The notes below the pieces were generated by a model. The model was not told the DNA's origin and did no database searches. It saw only the letters and a program-made list of their open reading frames with translations. 64,000 nucleotides of DNA, from the NCBI GenBank assembly GCA_037577475.1, contig CM075197.1, positions 11,146,018-11,210,017 of the forward strand. The letters run 5' to 3'. Each line of letters opens with the position of its first letter. Within the stretch, counting starts at the first letter, position 1. Of this stretch, positions 1-12,095 are shown piece by piece. The position numbers were made by a program, and so were the translations under genes. This stretch comes from Chaunax sp. Z400. Its lineage: Eukaryota > Chordata > Actinopteri > Lophiiformes > Chaunacidae.

Positions 1-2559
1 AGGATGCCAAGAGAACAGGAGGCAAAGGCTGGCAGTGGGCACATTTAAAAGCCATTATTAAATGCATCATGACGCCTAAAAATTTACATGAAATTGGTTA
101 GGAATGGACTTAATATGACAAGCTGGATTTGATCCATGCTTAGTGGCATAAAGCTGAAGACTTAACAGTCTACAGCTCTCGTACCATATGCAATTTTAGG
201 TAAGCCTTTACACAAATCATGTGGCTTTCCCCAATTATAAGACAGTGTGAAGTACCTAATGAATTACTAAAATTACCAGGATCATAAAATTCCAGCTGGT
301 TTCCAGCCAAAGCTTTTTGTGAATATATACAAGAAGGCAGGCGAAAATTAGGTCAACAATAAACTAAAGTAAACAGGTACTGAAACTTCCCATAAGAGTC
401 AATTATTCTCTTACCGGGTCAGGTTTTCGTAAATGTATCATACACTTTCAACCGGTTTCAATCTGCACTCCTGTGGCCTTCTCTAAATAATGCAGCATCT
501 CATTGGCATAAGGTCGACTGCACTTATTCGCCTAATCGTGTTGTACACTATTCTTTATTAGGGCACTCTTCATTGTAATGTATGAGAGGTTCGTTGCAAC
601 TCAAAATATGTTTTCTCAAAGATCTCCTTTGTGCTGAATCATTTTTTGCAAGACAACTTATTAACACTCTGTTGCCTAGACCCCTGACTCTCAGGCTGTA
701 TTTCATGTATTGAAGGATTGGTGCACGAATACATGCACATCAGTATCTCGGTTATTATCAGGTTTTTTTTAAGTATCCCGTCTTTGTGTTTGCGCGTGTA
801 AACATCATATCCCAGTCTAAGTAACTGGGATATGACCATATGTCCGTGTTTGAGAAACCTGAAAACTCTAGCTGGAGTGCTCCTAAAGAAACCGGGATAC
901 TAGTACATGTATACGTCTTATCCTGGTTTCTGCCAAGTGACATAACGAAAATTGAAACACACAAAGGCTCAATAGAACTACCACAATGCAAACCTGCTTC
1001 TCAAGCCCACTACCACCAGCTCTTCCTGGCTGTGTACAGGTCATGGAGCTGCCCAGTAAGCCTATAGGATGCTCCCATCTGACACGTTACACTGTAAGGC
1101 GGAGAGTAAGGCACCAACATAGCCCTGGAGTCACCTGGTTAATTTACTCTGCACACACATTCAGTGTGCAGAGGTGTGAGGCATCTCGTTGTTTGCTGAG
1201 ATGTTGCAGCTGTCGAATAGGTAAAACCGACTGCAGCTGTTTGTTGATGAGCTGGTCCTGCAGCTGAGGAAGTCAGACACGGAGACAATGCATGATCGAC
1301 TCGCTCGTCAACACTTGTATCAAGCCAGGGGTCATCCCACAATGAAAACAGTTTTGTCTCGTCTCAGGTGGGGGGTGTGTGTGTGTGTTTCTCCGTGTTA
1401 TGTGACTTTGCAGGCATGTTTTTTCCATCTAAAATAAGCTGTTTATTTTTGCATATGGAGTCTTCCACAGACACAAAGACACTTAAACACTTCAGATTGA
1501 CAAATGTGCTTTGACAACACTCAGGGAGATAAGCACTTGGTTTCTCGGATCTCTCCCAGGGACACGTTTCTATTTACACCTACTCCGCCTTGCAGAGGAG
1601 ATGCTTAATCTTCTCCGTGATTTATGGCTTCAGCTCCGAAATCCCACTCTCCACTCCACTTTTTCTCTTCCATCCTGACTTTTCTTTCTGCTCAGGTTTT
1701 TTTGTTTTGTTTTGTTTTGTTGCATTCCCCTCCCATCTCATTTTGTCGTCACCTTCTCTCACACCTGCCTGCAACCACATTAGTGCTTCCATCCACGTGT
1801 ATATGCAACCATTTTTTTGGACAGTGTAAGTTAAAATTTGTGTGTGGTAGCATTCCTGTGAGTCGCCCAATCTGGGAGAATTATCACCCTGCAGAGTGTT
1901 ATGAACGCAGCTGTTCCAGACCCACAGCTTTAGATGTGGGACCTTTTCTCTGAGCAGCACTGGCTGTACCTAAAGAGGTGTCAGCTAATTTTAGTTTTAA
2001 AATTAACATTTTGATAACCGTCTGCAGTAGTTATCTTAATGTTATTGACCTAACGTAAGATGTAGGAGCTTTACGCTGTTACACATCACTACGTCACTCA
2101 TGGAAACACTCCTTGTGAAAATGCTAGCAATTAGCATTTTTGTTCCACTCTAATAAGGCCCATTTATGCTCCCTCTATGTACGTAAATGCATACGTCCGT
2201 CTGTAAACTGTCTATCTGTCAGCCCCTACATACTTCCGTACATCCTTTATGTCGATGTCAATGTCAAGATTGGCTTGGCTCACCCTCTCCTCCTCCTCCC
2301 CCCCCTCCTCCGTGTGTGTTTGTGTGTGTATGCACGTAATGGGTGTGACCTGTTATGTACAATGCATAGTACGAGCAACTGTGCACATCCATAAATTAAA
2401 GGAGTACAATCATCTAACCTTTAGTAGCCTAATGCATGGTGGGTATGCTATGATATTGTGTATACATGTATGTATAATTGAATTGCCCTCAGTAGACCTC
2501 AGCTTAAATTAAATCAAGTCTTGTCCAGACTCAAACTCATAGGCCTGTATCCAAATTTC
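1..2559. other. intergenic, no gene seen
   Basis: I see no exon-like reading frame with convincing splice sites and no RNA gene. Open frames here are short and compositionally ordinary. A short (TG)n stretch lies near 1,372-1,388 and a pyrimidine-rich tract near 2,287-2,312. Confidence 0.5.
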
Positions 2560-2579
2560 AAAGGTCAGACTACCTCCAA

Positions 2580-2915
2580 TGAAAACATATCAAAATCTTT
2601 GTATTTGGATCTCCACCAACATATCACACACTCATAGATACCAACCCCCTAAATATGCAGATCCATGCAATATTCCCTGAGAAATTAAAGAGAATGTCAA
2701 AAAACTCCTTGTAATGTTTAAGATAGTGAAAATAAAATCCTGGATCCACCCCTTTATCCAGATCCGCACCCATCTACAGTACTCTGGGACAAGACCAATG
2801 CTCCGACAAAGTTTCATGGAAATCCATTCAGCAGTTTTGTGTAATCCTGCTGACAAACAACCAACAGAAAACAAAAACGGGTGACAACATGACCTTAATG
2901 GCGGAGGTAAAACTG
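2580..2915 (-). repeat. interspersed LINE/SINE-like repeat, copy 1
   Basis: On the minus strand this stretch reads through TTACCTCCGCCATTAAGG, then GTCAGCAGGATTACACAAAA, then GGATTTCCATGAAACTT, then a GATAAAGGGGTGGATCCAGG block. The same ordered blocks recur diverged at 59,420-59,700 on the plus strand, so this is one dispersed family present twice in the window in opposite orientation. The blocks resemble a very common untranslated repeat in teleost genomes. The exact class cannot be fixed by eye. It holds no intact coding frame. Confidence 0.6.
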
Positions 2916-4025
2916 TTTGGACAGTGCTACCTACTGTAAGTGAATAATGTAATGCCCTGGAAAACAGCTATAAACTGGAGTATACTGGTTAACTTCAGCA
3001 TGAAGGTCTTCATTCAGTCAATTAAATGTCATAAAACAAAGACGCGGAAAAATCAGAAATGATTTTTCTCATTCTTCTCATCATTTAATTAATGCTAAAT
3101 TAATTAAAGGTAATAATTAAGGCATGGCTCATGTTTTAGGAGCATCTCAATAAACTGTCAAAATCGGGTGATGTAAAAAAAAAATGGAGATGTAAAAAAA
3201 ATAATAATGGTGCAACAAAAAGATGTGCAACCAAGAGAAAGTTAGTTGCACCAGTGCTACCAGTGGAAAAAGCCAGGAGGCCTGTTTACATGGGTGTTCA
3301 TGCATGTAGAGTTGAGCAGCAGACGACATTGTTTGTTGAAAGGTAAAGCTAGGGATAGGAAGCGCATGCATGGTGCAGTGAGTGACCTGCATGCCAATAA
3401 TGCTGCTGTAATCACTTTAAATGTGATTTACTGTCAGCTTTTCACAGATTAGAGCCACAATAAGCTGTCCTCCTATATCCATCTCATTCCAAGCTGTTAT
3501 TTTTGGCACCAGGATTCTGCCTTTTTGGATTAGCAGGTGTGCAAGTGTTCGTTTGTTTTGTTTTTTTAATTTGGGAAGCTGAATGTGCTGACGTGTGTGT
3601 GTCCTAGTGACAAACAATAAGGTTGTACAGCAAGGTATCTGCACCACATTGTGGGGGGAAATAATCCCGAGTGGATGCTGTGTGCTGGATCGGTGTCACA
3701 AAAGAAGATACTGAAATACGGTGTGGCTGCATGCTCGGAATCTGCCTCTTCAAGTGGAAATCAACAATTCATGGCTTGGATACATCAAAAACCCAAGCCC
3801 TGAAATATGCTTAAGCAAAAACATGGCCTAATCCGCTACTGTACTCTGCGAGTCAGTACAATACACACATCACTAACCCTGCAAAAGGAAGAGGAGAAGG
3901 AGGGCAAAGTATGCCAACAGGAAAATAAATACATCTTAAGGAACTTATACACAAAAGGGACGATTTTTTACACTCTATCCAATTTCTGTGGAGATGGTGC
4001 AGATCTTCTAATCATTTGCCACACG
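2916..4025. other. intergenic, no gene seen
   Basis: AT-rich sequence with short A-runs (3,175-3,203) and no supported exon, repeat or RNA gene. Confidence 0.45.
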
Positions 4026-4277
4026 TTATAAACGCCTAAACAAAATCATTTCTGCATCATCAGAGAGAACAAAAGTGTACGTAAAATCCCACCCATGATC
4101 TTTTACAGCATCTCCAATTCCCTTTAGGCAGGATACTAACTGACGACTTTCATTTTCCACTAGTTCTGTTGCTAATTTTACCCATTTAATTAATTCCAGG
4201 TATTCTTGCATGGGACCTGCTGTGATTAAAAGCTGCGGGAGGATAGATTTCACTATCTGACGTTGCGATGCTGCCAT
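4026..4277 (-). CDS. small ORF, unidentified (83 aa)
   Basis: Unrecognised. On the minus strand a single uninterrupted frame starts at an ATG in strong context (taaaaATGGCA) and ends at TAA. The product is about 83 residues with an even composition (helix-rich, I/L/V/E/K, one WDFTYTF stretch near the C-terminus). It has no low-complexity sequence and does not overlap a microsatellite. There is no signal peptide or obvious membrane segment. The DNA just upstream on the minus strand (4,278-4,330) contains several CpGs, as expected of a promoter or 5' UTR. It could be a short gene, a first exon, or a relic of a transposon or retrocopy. I cannot assign a function. Confidence 0.3.
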   Translation of the reverse strand: MAASQRQIVKSILPQLLITAGPMQEYLELIKWVKLATELVENESRQLVSCLKGIGDAVKDHGWDFTYTFVLSDDAEMILFRRL

Positions 4278-7200
4278 TTTTACTAGGAGGTCTTAGAGCG
4301 CACACAGAAAGACGCCGCACATGTCTGCAGCCTTTACTGGGTGTTGTTTTTTTCACATGATCATCACGATTTTCTTGCAGACCTAAGGCGGTCACGGCTG
4401 TCTGTTTCTCTCTCGCAGCCTACCCAGGCTGGCGTGATGAGTGCCTCGCCGCTGCAGGATCATGATGAGACTCCCCACAGGGATAATGACATCGACGAGC
4501 ATCTCTCCAACGGATATCCTCCAGATTTAATCCCACCACAACATTCAGCATGGGAGATATGAGCACCCCGGAGACGAATAGCAGTGCTACGTATGGACAC
4601 AGACAGAGGCGGGTTTGTCAGTTTCGACGGGCAGCAGCCACGGAGACACACAAAGAGACAGTTAGTCAGACTGGCCAGCTCAGCGGCAGATGTCCAGCAG
4701 GGATAGAAGCAGACAGGAACAAGCAAACTGCCACAGGTGAACACTTATAGTGGGTGGCACCAAAAAAGTTAAGACAGCTTGTCTAATCCAAGAACAGTAT
4801 GACAGAAGGTCTACTGCAGACATGCTACACGTAAAAATGTCTTGGTCACATCAGATAGTATGTTGCCTCTTTGAGCTAACAGTACACCATCCCCTGGAGA
4901 AAAGTAGCTTTAAAAGCATATGACTGACTGTCCACAGTCAGTTCACGTTGTCAGCGATACAACCTGCAGCTAGTAGAGATTCTATAGCCCCATTCAGACA
5001 ACGTTTTCATTCCGGGCCTGTTGCGCCTTTATTCCGCCCCGACGGTCTGTTTGAACGAAATGAAGGCATAATGGGGTGTCAGTTTGTTCCACCTCTGTGA
5101 CGCCTCAGGAGGTAGTAACAGCACCAAAACAGGCGTCTGTATGAATGGAGTGTGCAGGCGTTGCGGAACGGGTGTGACGTTGTAGTAATATGTTCAGGTG
5201 TGCGACCTACTGTACCCCGGGGGATTTAACTAAGCCGTAGCAACAGGACGTCCGTTATTTGAAGAACAAGCACAGAAGATGACAGCTAAACTGGGGCGAT
5301 AGTGAAATATTTCAGCGTTTATGCTCGCTGTCGCGTCGTACCTCACTCCTCTTTACGTTGCGGAACGCCGGCATACGCTGTGAACACACACACCAAGGGC
5401 CATTGTGACGCCTCGGGCTGGTCCAGTTTGAAGTCTCTATATGTCAGAAGGGGACTGCTTTAAGGAGACGTGTCATAGTTCCCACTGTGCCAGCTGGCTG
5501 CCATGTCACATCCTAATTAGTGGTGAAATTTAGTTTCACAGATCATAGATATATCTATGTATATACTGTATGTATCACTGTGCTTGGAGGATGCACTAGC
5601 CTATTGTCTGAAATTAAGTAAGTAAAATTAAAACCTGAAAAAAACTGGCAATCACATGGACAGCAAATAACGTAATTGGAACATCTGCATCTGAAATGTA
5701 TAAAGTGTATTAAGTAATTCTTCGAACAGTTCAGTGATGCACCAACTGCAAACAGCTTACTTATAAATATTCATGCATGCAAATGTATCCAAATGACGGC
5801 GCAGACTATGGGGACCATGTGTAAAAGATGATCTGACTCCAGCTCAGGTCAGGAGACCTCCAGAGCCTCTCTATGCCTGTCACCATGACTACCTGGAGGA
5901 CTCCATTTGCGGCACCACAGTCAGTGGAGGGAATCGCTCCAGTGCCTTCAATTAGCAAGCCATTATCATTCACGAGTTTGTTTGTGCAAAGCTGTGAGAC
6001 TAAAATTCCAGTTGGTCCTTCCTCCCTGCTCTGGCTGATATAATGTAAAGGGAAGCAGAGGCTGAAGCCCTTTCCTCCATCCTGGATCCACTGCAGAACT
6101 CCAGTGGGCTCATTTCTGCTCCGTTGAGGCCTTCTCATCCTCACATCTCCCTAGGACGGTGTTAGTTGTGCTTGCACAACATGCAAAGGTCATAAATTAG
6201 CAATAGGGCCCCTTGAAGCAGACATGCTGTTACGCCTCAACCTAGTGGTACTCTTAAGAGGAGCTTTTGGAACTCACTGTTTTGCATATAAATATATTCA
6301 TGAATTTGGGTTATATTCATTTCATTTAACGGTATAGCGATGCAGCTGTTGCTGCCCTTTGACAGAACAAAGCAGAGCTCCTCCCTCTCTCGTCTGAGCT
6401 GCTCTTCATGCGGTTTCTGTCTTCATAAATGTCATAAAAACAGGAGCCATTTTCATTGTTTATCTCAGACGCATTCACATCTAATAGGACCAGTGGACAA
6501 AAGCTTTCTCGTTACCGTAATAATACTGACTGCGCTGTCGTCCCTGCTTTAATAGGATCATCCAAACCAACAGCAGCATATTTCACTCGTTGTGACATAA
6601 TTAAAGGAGTGCTAGTGTGCGGTAAAGAGGGCCCACTGGTCGAGTAGCTTCAGCTGTGTGTTTCTGTCCTCCTGGCTGTTTTGTCTGATATAATGGTGTT
6701 GACCCCAGTGGCGCCAGACCCTCCATATTGAGTTATTAAATTTATGCAACCGCCAAGCTCAACTATTTCAGAATGATGTCAACCCTCCGCAAGTAGTGGC
6801 CAAAACCTACTGTGGACATTCTCAAATTCGGGTGGAAAATTGAGTAACAAGAAACAAGAGAGGGACGGAGGGAGGGAGAAGCGGACAGAGACAGAGAGAG
6901 GAAGAGTCACACAGGGAGAAGAAGTGAGCCCTGTATATTTTATTCAGTGGCAACAGAGCACAATTCATAATCAGGACCCGCTGATTCACAGTTTTAATTA
7001 AAAAGTAGCCTCATAGCGCCGGTGGTAACATCTTGATTTATGAAGACCTGACCGCAGGCTCCCATCCACCAGAGAGAGGGCGTCCACTGTGGAGGAGGAG
7101 GAGGAGGAGGAGCAGATGGGGAACTGAAGGAAAAGTGTCCTGTTTCTCACAGCAACGTGGTTTTGATTGTGGGCACACTCACACTGTGAATGTGTTGGAG

Positions 7201-7330
7201 CGTGAGCGCGTGAAAAGCACATTTGCAGGTTTGTCTACATTCGAGCCCGACTGATATATCGACACATCTGTTATTGTAGGTCGACTTCAGCATCAGCCTC
7301 TAGGTACTGAATAAGAGGGACTCGCAGTGA
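4278..7330. other. intergenic; possible degenerate mobile-element segment
   Basis: No gene is supported. The CpG-rich block at about 4,985-5,400 (cattcagacaacg near its start, several GGCGTTGCGGAACG-like words inside) differs in composition from its AT-rich surroundings and may be an old DNA-transposon relic, but I could not define its ends. A (GGA)n run lies at about 7,092-7,112. The frame at 4,341-4,562 follows a CTCTCTCGCAG acceptor-like site but has no recognisable product. Confidence 0.35.
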
Positions 7331-7334
7331 CAAA

Positions 7335-7559
7335 ATGCCAAAGATGTGTTTGATGTACTTTAGAACCGCGTCGCCACAGACCCCCCCGGTGCCTGTTGTG
7401 ATCGTGGGTTGGTCCCCTTTAGCTATCATCTCACAGATTATAGCGAAAGACATGCTTCCTATCAGCTTTGTTGAAGGTTTTCGCCATCGAGAAAAACTAT
7501 CACCGCACGACTTTATAAACTATATGATGGTAATGCAAGAGAGCTGCACACTCGTTTAG
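7335..7559 (+). pseudogene. hAT-family transposase fragment
   Basis: This short frame contains ISQIIAKDMLPISFVEGF, which matches the usual hAT/ZBED transposase pattern (I-x-x-M/I-I-A-x-D-x-x-P-x-S-x-V-E-x-x-G-F) found shortly after the BED zinc finger. Nothing resembling the catalytic RNase-H-like fold or the dimerisation domain follows; the sequence runs into a (CT)n tract at 7,581. It is a dead fragment. The assignment rests on one motif, so the family is likely but the subfamily is unknown. Confidence 0.5.
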
Positions 7560-7580
7560 CATGGTTTGAAAAAGCTCCCG

Positions 7581-7612
7581 TCTCTCACTCTCTCTCTCTC
7601 TCTCTCTTTCTC
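7581..7612. repeat. (CT)n microsatellite
   Basis: Nearly pure CT dinucleotide run, followed by a G-run at about 7,623-7,631. Confidence 0.8.
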
Positions 7613-8258
7613 TGTGTGCGTTGGGGGGGGGATTGGGGGTGTATTACTGCTCAAATTTCAAATGTAGTCGAATAGTGACGAGCTATTTACGAATAGTCAT
7701 TTTGCTTGAAATGCCCGTCCATAAAGGTGATGCAGAGTTTATTTTCGGAACAATAAAAAGTCTCACTATCTTGGTCACAATTCTTTCATAATCAACTTTA
7801 AAGCATACAGATAAAAAATGTTTTGTTATGTTACATGTTAATGTTAAACAACAAATATTTGCAGACATATTTTTTTCGATTTTTAACCTCAAACAACAGC
7901 ATATCACAAAAATTCTTCCTACAAAACCCCTATTTATTACATGCACCGTTGTGGTTATTAGGCTAATGAGAAATAGCGTATTTACAATAGATGTATAAGT
8001 CTGAAATCTTCTTTTTAAACATGCAGTAAATACTGTGTGTGTTGTGGAGAGTCAGCATCAGCGTTTTTCCACCCCACGGCCGGAGTGGAATGAACCATGT
8101 GCACCTTTCAAAGGGGGCAAGGCCCCTGAGTGACAGATCATTTCATTCACGATAATGCCAGTATAATCTTTAATATCATGAAAACAAATTTAATGTTATG
8201 ATAACACTAATATTCCAAATTGTTGACGTAATGAGTTTTCCGGCCCACGACAACAAGC

Positions 8259-8560
8259 GTGGCTGACAGCGAAAGTAGCAACACTGCCAGCTCCACAGTG
8301 GACGAGTTCCTAAAATGGGAGCAACTTCAATATTGTGGAGGTGGTTTGCTTACAAAAAGAACAGACACGCAACAAAGCATAGAAATATGTGCAAAGTGCA
8401 AGATGCAAGAAAAGAGGCAAAGCAACAAGGAGAAAAATCCAGCAAGGAGAGCTCAGCAGCTATTTTGAGTTGGAACCAGAACTATTTCTTAGTATTGAGT
8501 CATATTGTAAAGAATGTAGTTGCAGAAATACACTAAAATGTTGTGATATTATTTCAGGGC
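8259..8560 (+). pseudogene. BED-finger-like hAT transposase fragment, frameshifted
   Basis: Two overlapping frames together look like a ZBED/hAT N-terminus. One frame gives W-R-W-F-A-Y-K-K (aromatic start of a BED finger) and the other gives R-T-D-T-Q-Q followed by I-C-A-K-C (first cysteine pair). The switch between frames indicates a frameshift. No histidine pair or catalytic domain is seen downstream. This N-terminal piece lies after the more C-terminal fragment at 7,335-7,559, so the two are either separate insertions or a rearranged copy. Confidence 0.4.
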
Positions 8561-9280
8561 CACATCTCCCACCCTGAGATACAAGTCTGTTAAACTGTTT
8601 ATTCAGTCAATAGTGATAGTTTGCTTATAATGCTTATACAGTCAAATTTCAAAATCGCAGACTCTTAATTCCTCTCTTGCTCACGTGGCTGTACGTGACC
8701 TGATACAATGAAAATGATAGCATGAAGGCATATCAGTGGGAAAAAGAAAGATAGATAGGTTGCAGTATAGATATTGGCCCTAGAGTAAAAAAGCCTTTTG
8801 GAAAAAGGCCAGCTCGGCAAATTTAACCATGGCTGATGGAATTTGCTTTCGTCTGACGGTAATGTTAAGTTTATGTCAGCCTCTCCATTTAAATCACCGC
8901 CATAACACAATCCCTTGATACAGAGAGATTTTAATTAAAAAAAAACTGTGTGAGAGAGGGAGATAAATGCAGAGGGAGCGTGACAGAAAAGAGGGACCAT
9001 TACTGAATGATGCAGAGAGAAAAAAAGAGAGTGATCACAGGAGATAAGTGCAAAGTAAGAGCTCATTCTACATTTAAGTGAAAAAAAAGAAAAGCAGTGT
9101 GTCTCTACTTTCCTCGTGCCTGCATTTATTTTCAATAATTCACTGCAGCTTTTTGGACTTGTGTGCATGTGTGTGTATGTGTTTTTGCTTCCTTCTGCGC
9201 TCTCCCATTCTTCGTCACCCTCCATGATTGATTTTTTTAAGGTCTGGCTCTCTCACAATCATGACAGAAACCTCAGCGAA

Positions 9281-9282
<2 letters not shown>
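8561..9282. other. intergenic, no gene seen
   Basis: AT-rich and purine-rich sequence (A-runs at 8,936-8,945 and 9,081-9,088) without a supported feature. Confidence 0.45.
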
Positions 9283-9318
<36 letters not shown>

Positions 9319-9325
9319 CACACAC

Positions 9326-9361
<36 letters not shown>
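9283..9361. repeat. (CA)n microsatellite, interrupted
   Basis: About 79 bp of CA dinucleotides broken by single ATGC and CG changes. It generates several spurious Thr-His reading frames. Confidence 0.95.
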
Positions 9362-9363
<2 letters not shown>

Positions 9364-10690
9364 GTGCCTGCATCGACCTGCACACTTACACGCCTCATAC
9401 TCTTGCACGCATATGCACAGGCGGACAGGAGAAGGCTGCATCAATTTGAATGATGCATTCACATACTATCAAATAATCCATTTATGTAGAAGGCACACAA
9501 GGCCTCAGTGTAAAGTAATGAATATTCACACCCTGTCAACCTCAAACCTGAGCCGTACCCATACAGCCTCTTGTGTGTATGCATGTGCCAACTGCGCCTA
9601 TATATAATGAGATAGATCCAATTTTTATTCATTTATTTAGAATTTCCCTCTGCTGTTGACAGACTGTTAAGTTAAAAGAATTTAAAAAGTGTTCAGATCT
9701 GCACTGCATTGTCAGGAAATGTAATTAACAAATGAAAACACAAATATGGAAGACTTGACAAATGCGTTACGCAAAAGTCATCCGAGAGTTTTCACTTCTG
9801 TCTGCACACACATCCACATGCTGCCAATCAAATGCCTCCGCCCCTGTTCTCGCTCTTTTCCATTGCAGTATGTGCACACACATAGATGCACACTGACTGG
9901 AGAACACTGCATGTAACGCTATGCAAACGAGGAGACAGTATCTTATGTCAGCCTTAGGGTTTCCATGTTTCATAATAGATATCAGACACTTGAGCAGCAG
10001 TTACAGATAATGTCAGGGGGCAATTTTGTCATGACAGATAATATAATTCTAGTGGACTTAAAAAGAAATAGAATATTATCCTGGTGTCAAGCGTGCCCTT
10101 TACCAGAAGAAAAGTGGTTCTTTTACGATCAGCACGCAGCAATATCTATTACACACACTTGATGAAGGCTTTGTTTTACTACTGGAAATGTCACATGTTG
10201 AAATGCATGTGAAGCAGAACCAAGTTTCAGGTTTTTGTGTTTCTTCCACTAATATTTTTGACAGAATTTTGAATTCTGTCATCATGTAAACATTGGCAGT
10301 CAATGGGAAAGACAGCATGTTTAAACATCAGCTTCTCACTTATGGAGCCATCAATCTTTGTAAAAAATAAATTACAGACATTTTTATGTTGTCTAGATGA
10401 AATACAGAAATTCTCTACATTTTTGCTTGATAACTGAATTTTTGACAGAATTTTGAAATCTGCCCTTCCATCCATCCCTGGTGACGCCTGAGTCATAATG
10501 TGAAGCCGTCTATACTGTAGTTTCTCATATGGCAGGTAGGTCAGGAAGACCATGACTTGTACATATATATACTTACATACTGCACACACATACAAAACAC
10601 ACTGCACAGACATACTGGACATACGGTATGTACAATCATGACACACACAAATATAAACACTTAAATGCAATTGTTCTAGTTATATTTATA
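9362..10690. other. intergenic, no gene seen
   Basis: Ordinary AT-rich sequence. A GACAGAATTTTGA word occurs near 10,260 and again near 10,445, suggesting a small diverged direct duplication. No coding region is supported. Confidence 0.4.
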
Positions 10691-10699
10691 TGCTTATAC

Positions 10700-11400
10700 A
10701 TCATTCATCTGCGTTCACACTTTATATCAAAGTGACACAATTCGGATTTTTTTCCTCAAATCCGTTTTTGCCTCGACTCTTCACATTCATCTCTGTATGT
10801 GACCCGCATCTGACATCAGTGTGAACAGATCTGCACCATGACCCCGAGTTTAAAACAAGCAAACATGCTGCAGAACGATAAAAAAATATCACTGGTATGT
10901 CGGTTCATCATCAAAATTAATAAAACAGTATGCAGGCATTTATTTCTTGCATTGTCTGCTGCGGTGACAGGAGAGTGGTGACTGTCCGTCAGCTTTATAG
11001 GCTGAGGGCAAGAAGGCAAAAACAGGATCTGATTGGAGCGTTTCCCATTGGCCCATTAAATTGCAACCTTGTGTCTCCCAGTTATCATCGCTGCGATCCT
11101 CCATATTGGACTTTGTCCACCATTGCTGGCAAAACAGTGATGTGAGCTCAGCAAGAGACGGTGAATTCTGATCTGACTGATCACACTGCTGTCACATCAA
11201 CAGGAATCAGATACACATCTGATTTAGGACCATATATGGAAGTGGCCCATATCAGAATGGAAAAGTGTGTGGAAAAGTCTATGTGTTTTGTGGCGTTCCC
11301 CCTGTCCTGAAAAAAAAACACATCTGAGTTACTTATGAGCAGAAGAAATCAGATTTGAGCCACACCATTCGGGCCTGCAGTGTGATCGTAGCCAAATCAT
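10700..11400. mobile_element. non-autonomous TIR element (MITE-like)
   Basis: The left edge reads ctgcgttcacact. The right edge, reverse-complemented, reads gctacgatcacact. Inside the left arm are CAAAGTGACACAATTCGGATTT and TCAAATCCG; inside the right arm are ACATCTGA, AATCAGATTTGAG and CATTCGGGCC. This nested, partly palindromic 'CTGATTTG/CAAATC' architecture is typical of fish MITEs. It holds no transposase frame. The ends are approximate and I could not find a clear target-site duplication. Confidence 0.4.
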
Positions 11401-12039
11401 CACGTTTTTAAATCAAAGCCGTGTACATATGTTGCCTCAAGTATTTGCTTATGTATGTCCCTCCGTAGACGTGTAAATCATCTCCACACATACAGTATGT
11501 TATTGCAGCCGCTATAAACATTATGATCAGGGCTGCACCGTATCATACTGGATGTACAGCCTGGAAAAAGCCTTAGGAGGTTTTATAGCTACAATTACAA
11601 TGTATGAGAGCCTTACGAGCCAAAGCGGCTTGGATCTTCTGTGGAGTGCTCAGTTCGTGAATTAATATGGACTATATATGTCCAACAGACCTACTAGACT
11701 GGCTGTTTTAAGGCCAATTGCCTCTCTACCCTCTACTGACTCTTATTATGCTGCAAACTATATGTTTAATGGAGCATCTACGTGACTCAGTGGGCTGACG
11801 TGCATATCATGTATGAGCAAGGTCTCTCTCAGGTCTGCTATGTTTGTTATCTTTCTGTCTAATGAGGATTCTTTTTTCTTTTTTTGTGTGTAGCTTTGGA
11901 TTTTTTTTTAAAACAAAAAAAACACTAAGGCACTTTGTGGTGTGCTTGAACCAGACCTTTGGCAAGCGTAGTAAGTCCTTTTGGTCATTATTTTCTAAGT
12001 ATTTAGTTAGAGAATTTAAAAGCACTCACAGCCAATGTC

Positions 12040-12041
<2 letters not shown>
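11401..12041. other. intergenic, no gene seen
   Basis: No supported feature. T-runs and A-runs lie at 11,871-11,930. Confidence 0.4.

Positions 12042-12094
<53 letters not shown>
12042..12094. repeat. (CA)n microsatellite
   Basis: Uninterrupted CA dinucleotide array of about 53 bp. Confidence 0.95.

Positions 12095-12095
<1 letters not shown>

Noticed and set aside
4341..4562. 73-aa plus-strand frame after a CTCTCGCAG acceptor
   Set aside because: It has a good acceptor but no donor, partner exon or recognisable product; left as unsupported.
9116..9607. 163-aa frame across the CA array
   Set aside because: Its middle is Thr-His repeats translated from the microsatellite; there are no splice sites or homology. 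The frames at 14,467-14,797, 18,420-18,728 and 22,162-22,587 fail for the same reason.
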